Below, one piece after another: positions 56,596 through 64,000 of a DNA stretch of 64,000 bases. Source of the DNA: Hyperoodon ampullatus (Eukaryota; Chordata; Mammalia; Artiodactyla; Ziphiidae); assembly GCA_949752795.1 (NCBI GenBank), contig OX457057.1:99537513-99601512 (forward strand), in the 5' to 3' direction. The position numbers and the translations under genes were made by a program. Numbering within the stretch: the first letter of the stretch is position 1; every line of letters begins with the position of its first letter. A model generated the notes under the pieces. The model had not been told where the DNA came from and made no database searches. It saw only the letters and a list, made by a program, of their open reading frames with translations.

Positions 56596-56976
56596 ATATA
56601 TGGAATCTTAAAAAAAAAAAGGTACTGATAAACCTAGTGGCAGGGCAGGAGTAAAGACAGACATAGAGTATGGACTTGAGGACACCGGGAGGAGGAAGGG
56701 GAAGCTGGGACGAAGTGAGAGAGTGGCATGGACATATATACATTACCAATGTGAAATAGATAGCTAGTGGGAAGCAGCCGCATAGCACAGGGAGATCAGC
56801 TTGGTGCTTTGTGACCACCTAGAAGGGTGCGATAGGGAGGGTGGGAGGGAGACGCAAGAGGGAGGAGATATGGGGATATATGTATATGTATAGCTGATTC
56901 ACTTTGTTATACAGCAGAAACTAACACACCTCGTAAAGCAATTATACTCCAATAAAGATGTTTAAAAAAAAAAAAA
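56596..56976 (+). mobile_element. LINE-1 3' end, 5'-truncated, cetartiodactyl type
   Basis: Sense L1 3'UTR text (GCATAGCACAGGGAGATCAG, GCTGATTCACTTTGTTATAC, CAATTATACTCCAATAAAGA) ends in an AATAAA and an A-tail at 56966-56976. It is a severely 5'-truncated recent insertion. Confidence 0.93.
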
Positions 56977-57039
56977 CTTCCCCCTAAACAAAATTACCCT
57001 ATTTTCTAATGTATAGCAGGAGAACTGGTATTAAAATAA

Positions 57040-60000
57040 GCAATCATAATCATGTTAGGGTTTGCGGCACATAGTTTGTTTAATCCAGATTGGATACATC
57101 AGGTACAGCAGTGGCACATGACTCAATACTGTAAATGATATACATTTTAACATATGCACTACAGTTTCAAAAGAAGACGACAGGAAACTCAAGAGTTTTT
57201 TTTTTCCCCATAGAAAGTTTTCACATGTTTATCTTCCTGCAGTTTTGTACAGTATTTCTTCTTTGCCATTGTGATGTTGGTAAGCAAAGCCCATTTATTA
57301 TATGAAAATAGAAAAGAACACACTTGATGTTTTCCACGATAACATTAATGGGGGAGGGTGACCTCTAAGGAAAACATTACATTGGAATGTCTGATTATCA
57401 AAAATATACCATCCCTCCCACCACCCAGGTTTGTAAAATAGTCTGTTGGTCCAAGGAGCCCCCCAGGACTTGGGTCAGTGCCCTACACTGGTTAGTGTGA
57501 CATTATCCAGTGTAGTTAAGTAACCTGCTAAGATAAATTTATTCCCACACTTGATGAGAAAAACACAGAACATTCTGAGTAGAAAACAAGACTCAAAAGG
57601 AACCCCTTTAAAGCTGTTTCTTTTTCTGATCCACTTGCTCTTAGTTCTAATGATGCTCTTCATGATGTTCTTTGGGCTCCGAGGGTGATGGGTCATAACA
57701 ACGCTTTTCCTTCAATCATCTTAAAGCGTTGCAAATGCTGAGATTTCATAAGGACATCAGAAAGGGAAAATAAAAGTCTTTTTGGTTCCTGTTTGTCATG
57801 GTTACCATGCCAACTAGATTAGAAGGGAAACAAATATTGCCTTAGATTAACAGCATTAGGATCTTTCTGCCTTGTAGTTACCTAGTAATTGAAATGAGGG
57901 AACCTGGATCACTAGAATTCATTATTAACCTAAACATCTAGGTTTAGATAAATTTCAACCACTACCTCTGCAAAGTAAAAAAAAAAAAAAAAAAAAAAGA
58001 TAAGGAAAAAAATCTAGGTACATCTTTCAATGTACTTTCCCTGCCAATATTCTAACAAGTGACATGATCCCGAACTGCAGGAATCATAGTTTGAAAACTG
58101 GGTAAAGTCCTCAGCATATCCACAAGTTGACTTTTTTAAAATTGTCGATCAGCATTAACTATCCACTTTAATTTCTGTTCAAATTATTTTTCTTAATTTC
58201 ACTTTTCTACTTGCTGACTTTATACTCCTGTATGACTGTAGACTCATGTGTTCAACTATCATTGAGACTATATAGTCTTTTGAACAGGATTCTATGCAGT
58301 TAGTCTTGAGCTTGACACTAGTTATGAAAAGAGGGGATGAAGGAGAAATAGTACAGAGTTTGCTTCTGGAGGTCCTGGTTCAGGGTGGTTTTGAGTATAA
58401 TGCTTCCTCTCCCTAATCACCAGCCTTGAAATCCAGATATTAAAATACATAAGCAATCCTCAGAGTAATGCAACATGATGTAGAGGAAAAAGTCCTGGGA
58501 CAAGATGTCTAAGCCCTGGATTGCAAACATAGTTCTGCCACTAACTTGCCATGTGAACTTGAATGTTACTCAGCTTCTTTCTGCCTGTTTTCTTCTCTGT
58601 GAATCAAGGATTTAGGTATTTGATCTACTACCACCAGAGGCTGTGGAAAGGATTAAAAGGACTATAGAAGGTATGTTTTAAAATGTTGTCCTAGCCCACT
58701 CTTCATCGAGGAGAGACAGCATTTGACGGAAAAAAACTGACTATTCACTTACCTATTTTTGACAGAATTGATAGTCCATAGCTAGTTGTATCTAGTGGAT
58801 GGTGGTTTCCAAAGTATGGTTTGTATTAGTACAGTCAGTGGTTTCCAAGGGCTGTGTCCAAGTAATAATTGACATTCACATAAGACTATGTCTCTAGATA
58901 TAACAAGTAATCTCTGATGGGTCTTCTCTAAAGCATCATTGCTCTGAGAGGCAGTGGGTGTAGGGAAAAGCATTAGACTAATAGCCAAGGGACTTGGGTT
59001 CTGGTCCCAGTCCTGTCATTAAATAACTGCATGACCTTGAGTAGGTCACTTAATTTCTCTGGGCCTCAGCCTTCTATACTGTAAAATGACTTAGATATTC
59101 TTTAATCTCTTCTAGTTCTGATTCACTCTATTCCATGTTTTCTAAGTTTCCATTCATTTCAATGTAGCTTATTGGTTGGTTTTTAACCCTCCCTAATGTT
59201 GAGTAGGATTGAATGGGATAGGTAGCTTTGTAAATCTATTATGCTGAAGTGGTTCATGAACTATGAAAGCTCGAGTCATTTCACCAGAAAGCCATTGCCC
59301 CCTGAAAACCCTGATAATATCCTGGTTCTTCAGTCACTGGCCAATGAGTTAGACATTCAACTGATTTGGCACACTTTGGACCTTCTTTTTACTTACAAAT
59401 GCCCGTTAGCAGTGTAGTCTTGCTCTATTCTGTTGTGTAGATGAGCCATTTTCTTGTGTGAACTGGATCTCTCATCTTTGGCTAAGGCTACATTGGGGGA
59501 TGGAGATGAAGGGGTTAGTCTAATAATGGTGGTTTAGGAACTGGTGTAATGTGGGATTTGGAAATGAAATTGAAGAAATACAAAACATTCAGTTCATTAG
59601 GGTCAAGAAAATGGGAAATTATTTGGGACATGATTTTTTTTAATTTCATTAATTTTTGTGGGAACCACTAGTAAGCTCCCCTGGTGCACTACCAAACAGG
59701 TCCTGGGTTGGAGCAGTCATTATTCTAACTCTGTGATGACCTGTTCGTAAACACAGGCAGTTCATATGTGTGTGTAACCATGTTCCTATTTACCTCTTTA
59801 TCCTTTACCCCATTCAGTTCCTATGATATATACTTAGAAACTTAAACCTTGTTTAACTTTGTTCCATTACCCATTCTTTCAAAAGAAAAATTCCTTTTCT
59901 AGTCCTTTGCCTGCCCTCTAAATGGAGTCCAGCCCAGTCCTCTGCCTTCCCTAATAAGATATGTGGATGACGTGAATGGGATTAAGTATGCAAGTGTGTT

Positions 60001-62149
60001 TAGGTTGTTGTGTGTTTGTGTGTACACATGTATTCCTCTGTAATTGTAAAGCTTTTCTGCCTACTTACACCATAAGCTCAGAGGGCCAGACCACCCCATT
60101 CTCGGGTTAGGGGGAAATCCTTGAGGCCAGACCCAGAGAAGGGACTCAGTCAGTGGTCAATGAGGATAGTGTAAAGGAGAAGGCTCCGTCTCCTCTGCCC
60201 TTCTGCTCACCTTCTGGTTAGGTGCCACCTCACATCCCTTTGACTTTCTCCTTCTACAGGGTCAGTAGAGCTGGGGTCATAGGGAAGCCCATTGAAGGTG
60301 TTTTTAGGTTCCCAGCTAGTGAAACTCTTCTGGATGGCTGAAGTGGGCAGAAAAATTCTTGGTCTACCATTAAACAGCTAACCACTAAGCTGTTGAATGG
60401 ATAAAGAGTTCCCAAGGAGCTCCTGTGGCTAAGAGTCCAGGCTAGAGAGACTGCAATAGGGAAGTTGGAGATTGGGGAAGGCCGAAAGGGCCTGGTCACT
60501 AACCCCAAGGCCCACCTGCTCTGCTAAAAGCAGTGAAAATTGATTGGATTCCAGAAATGCTGTTCCCAGCCCCATCAGGATGCAAACCACTTGCACAGAA
60601 ATGTGTCCAGGTTTTCCAAGAATAATATTCACTTCCTCACTTGCAGGGAGGTGATCAGGCTTCTCCCCCATTTCAGTTATCTTCAGGGACATCAGGCCTG
60701 AAGACTCTTCAGATCTCAAGGCATCATTCAGACCAGATAAGAATCATCTATAATCTCTTACTTGATTTCACTCTTTGGAGCATCCTTCATGAGGCACACA
60801 GGCTTAACCTTCTGCAGCCTCCGTGGGAGTTGCCTCAGGTGTGAGATAAGTGAAAAGCTTGGTCCCCATACCGCTGCCTTCTCTGCGGGAAACTGCTCAT
60901 GGGGCCTCTTGTCAGAGCTCTGGATGGGCTTTATGGTGGGTCCTGAAAGAAGGGTACAGAGCAAGGTGCCACAGGGGCTGGCTGCAGCTGGGAGCCCTGG
61001 GTTCTTCTGTTCTCTCTTCACTGGCACACACTGGCATTGCCTGTGCCTCTCTGGAGCTGGCTATTTCCTTTTCCAAGATCCCAGTGAGATAAATGTGGCC
61101 ATTCCCTTTCTTCCCCAGAAATGGAAACTTCAAACAACACCAGTGGTTCCAACCACAAGGGAAGCACTCTGTTCTTTAAGGTGGACTTCCCGCACCCCTA
61201 AACGCCCATTTTTGCTTTATTCTTTTCTCTTCCACCACTGCATTCATGTCCTTGGCACGAGTCTGCAGGTGCTTGGCAGTGGAGAAGCCTTTACTAACAT
61301 GTCTCAGGATCACTGGGGTCCATGTGGAGACAGACGGCTGGACACAGAGAAAAACAGCCAGGGGGTGAAGCAGAGAGGTACAGAGACAAAGGAGACAGGG
61401 GCAGACAGAGGGTGAGTGTTGCTGTGTGGTCACGTGGCAGCTCTGTGCAGGTCAGCTGGGCAGTGGGGCCCAGGCTCAGTCGACCTCACCTACCTGGGGG
61501 AACGGAGAGAAAACTCAGCAGTAACTGACTTCTTAGCCTAAAAGCTTTTGCTATAAAAGGAGAAAAAAAAAAAAAAAAACCCTCACAAAATGCATTGTTT
61601 TGGTTCAAAGGTATTGGGTCCGTGGAGAAAAACATTTCACAAAACTCCGTTGGTGTTTTTGTTTTCCACCTTTTCCCATGAATAAATATTATCCATTAAG
61701 AGCCTTGAAAAAGGTGCTTAAATACACAGTGTTATATTTTCTTCCTGTTTTGCATGTGACAACTCGGCCTCTGTGCTGCTCTTGGTCTTGTATTTTCCTC
61801 ACTGGGGTCTCCAGAAACAATGGTTATTTGGTCTGAGGCTCCCCCCTCCGGGCCCTGTCCTGGCTCGCAGCTTGTACTCGCACAGTCCCATCCCTACCCG
61901 CCCCACCCTCCCTTTCCTCTGGCCCCTGTGCAATGCAGTGGCACAGGGCTATGTCCACGCTAGCAGCAGTGAACCTCAGGTGCCCCTTTGCTGCCTCTTT
62001 CTCCTTCCAGGCACAGGTTTCAGTGTTGGGGGTGCAACAGGGTGGGCAGAAATAGTGGGGGAGGGGGAGGGAGTGGTCACAGTGGCCACCCACCAACATG
62101 CCAGCCCCCTTCACTCCCACTACTCGCACTGGCCCTCTGTCCAGTGGTT
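57040..62149 (-). other. KCND3: KCND3 3'UTR, probable extent
   Basis: The block directly downstream of the KCND3 stop has no recognisable young SINE or L1 insertion. This length fits the long annotated human KCND3 3'UTR as I recall it. MIR-like fragments lie at about 58480-58680 and 58935-59140. A-runs lie at 57977-57998 and 61563-61579. Candidate minus-strand poly(A) signals are at 57294-57299 and 57538-57543. The start is certain (it follows the stop); the end is inferred. Confidence 0.5.
57294..57299 (-). terminator. KCND3: Candidate distal KCND3 poly(A) signal
   Basis: TTTATT on the plus strand (AATAAA on minus), about 4.85 kb past the stop codon. Confidence 0.35.

Positions 62150-64000
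<1,851 letters not shown>

Overview
This is mammalian nuclear DNA, most likely from a cetacean. Several young tRNA-derived SINEs carry the head GCTTCCCTGGTGGCGCAG, which is typical of the whale/hippo/ruminant CHR family, and the L1 3' end at 56.6-57.0 kb is of the cetartiodactyl type. Coding sequence is sparse and split by GT-AG introns. No prokaryotic genes, operons or CRISPR arrays are present.

Three protein-coding genes are certain and a fourth is likely. The order matches what I recall of human 1p13.2: RAP1A - INKA2 - DDX20 - KCND3. (1) 1-9.4 kb is AT-rich. It holds a degraded minus-strand L1, one SINE, and a plus-strand stretch at about 5186-6175 that I read as the terminal 3'UTR exon of RAP1A. 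(2) 9.4-18.1 kb is noncoding, with ancient repeats and a short candidate enhancer with an octamer motif near 15.6 kb. (3) 18.6-29.9 kb is INKA2 (FAM212B) on the minus strand: two coding exons, 292 residues, inka box intact, starting in a CpG island at 29.0-30.3 kb. (4) 30.3-42.5 kb is intergenic, with L2/MIR relics and candidate conserved noncoding blocks, the best at 38.8-39.2 kb. (5) 42.5-53.4 kb is DDX20 (Gemin3) on the plus strand. All eleven coding exons are recovered, they join in frame, and they give an 824-residue DEAD-box helicase. (6) 53.4-57.0 kb is a short intergenic stretch with a SINE, an AT-rich block and an L1 3' end. (7) 57.0-63.3 kb is the 3' end of KCND3 (Kv4.3) on the minus strand: the last two coding exons, encoding the C-terminal 149 residues, followed by a probable long 3'UTR.

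The genes are ordinary neighbours rather than a pathway: a PAK4 inhibitor, an SMN-complex helicase and a voltage-gated potassium channel. I found no undescribed multi-gene system. The most interesting structure is retroelement architecture inside DDX20. Oppositely oriented SINEs flank the 59-nt exon 7. One of them is a SINE/L1 3'-end chimera bounded by a perfect 12-bp target-site duplication. There is also a perfect 22-bp-arm hairpin just upstream of exon 3, a 26-A tract abutting the 5' splice site of intron 9, and a second inverted SINE pair in intron 10.
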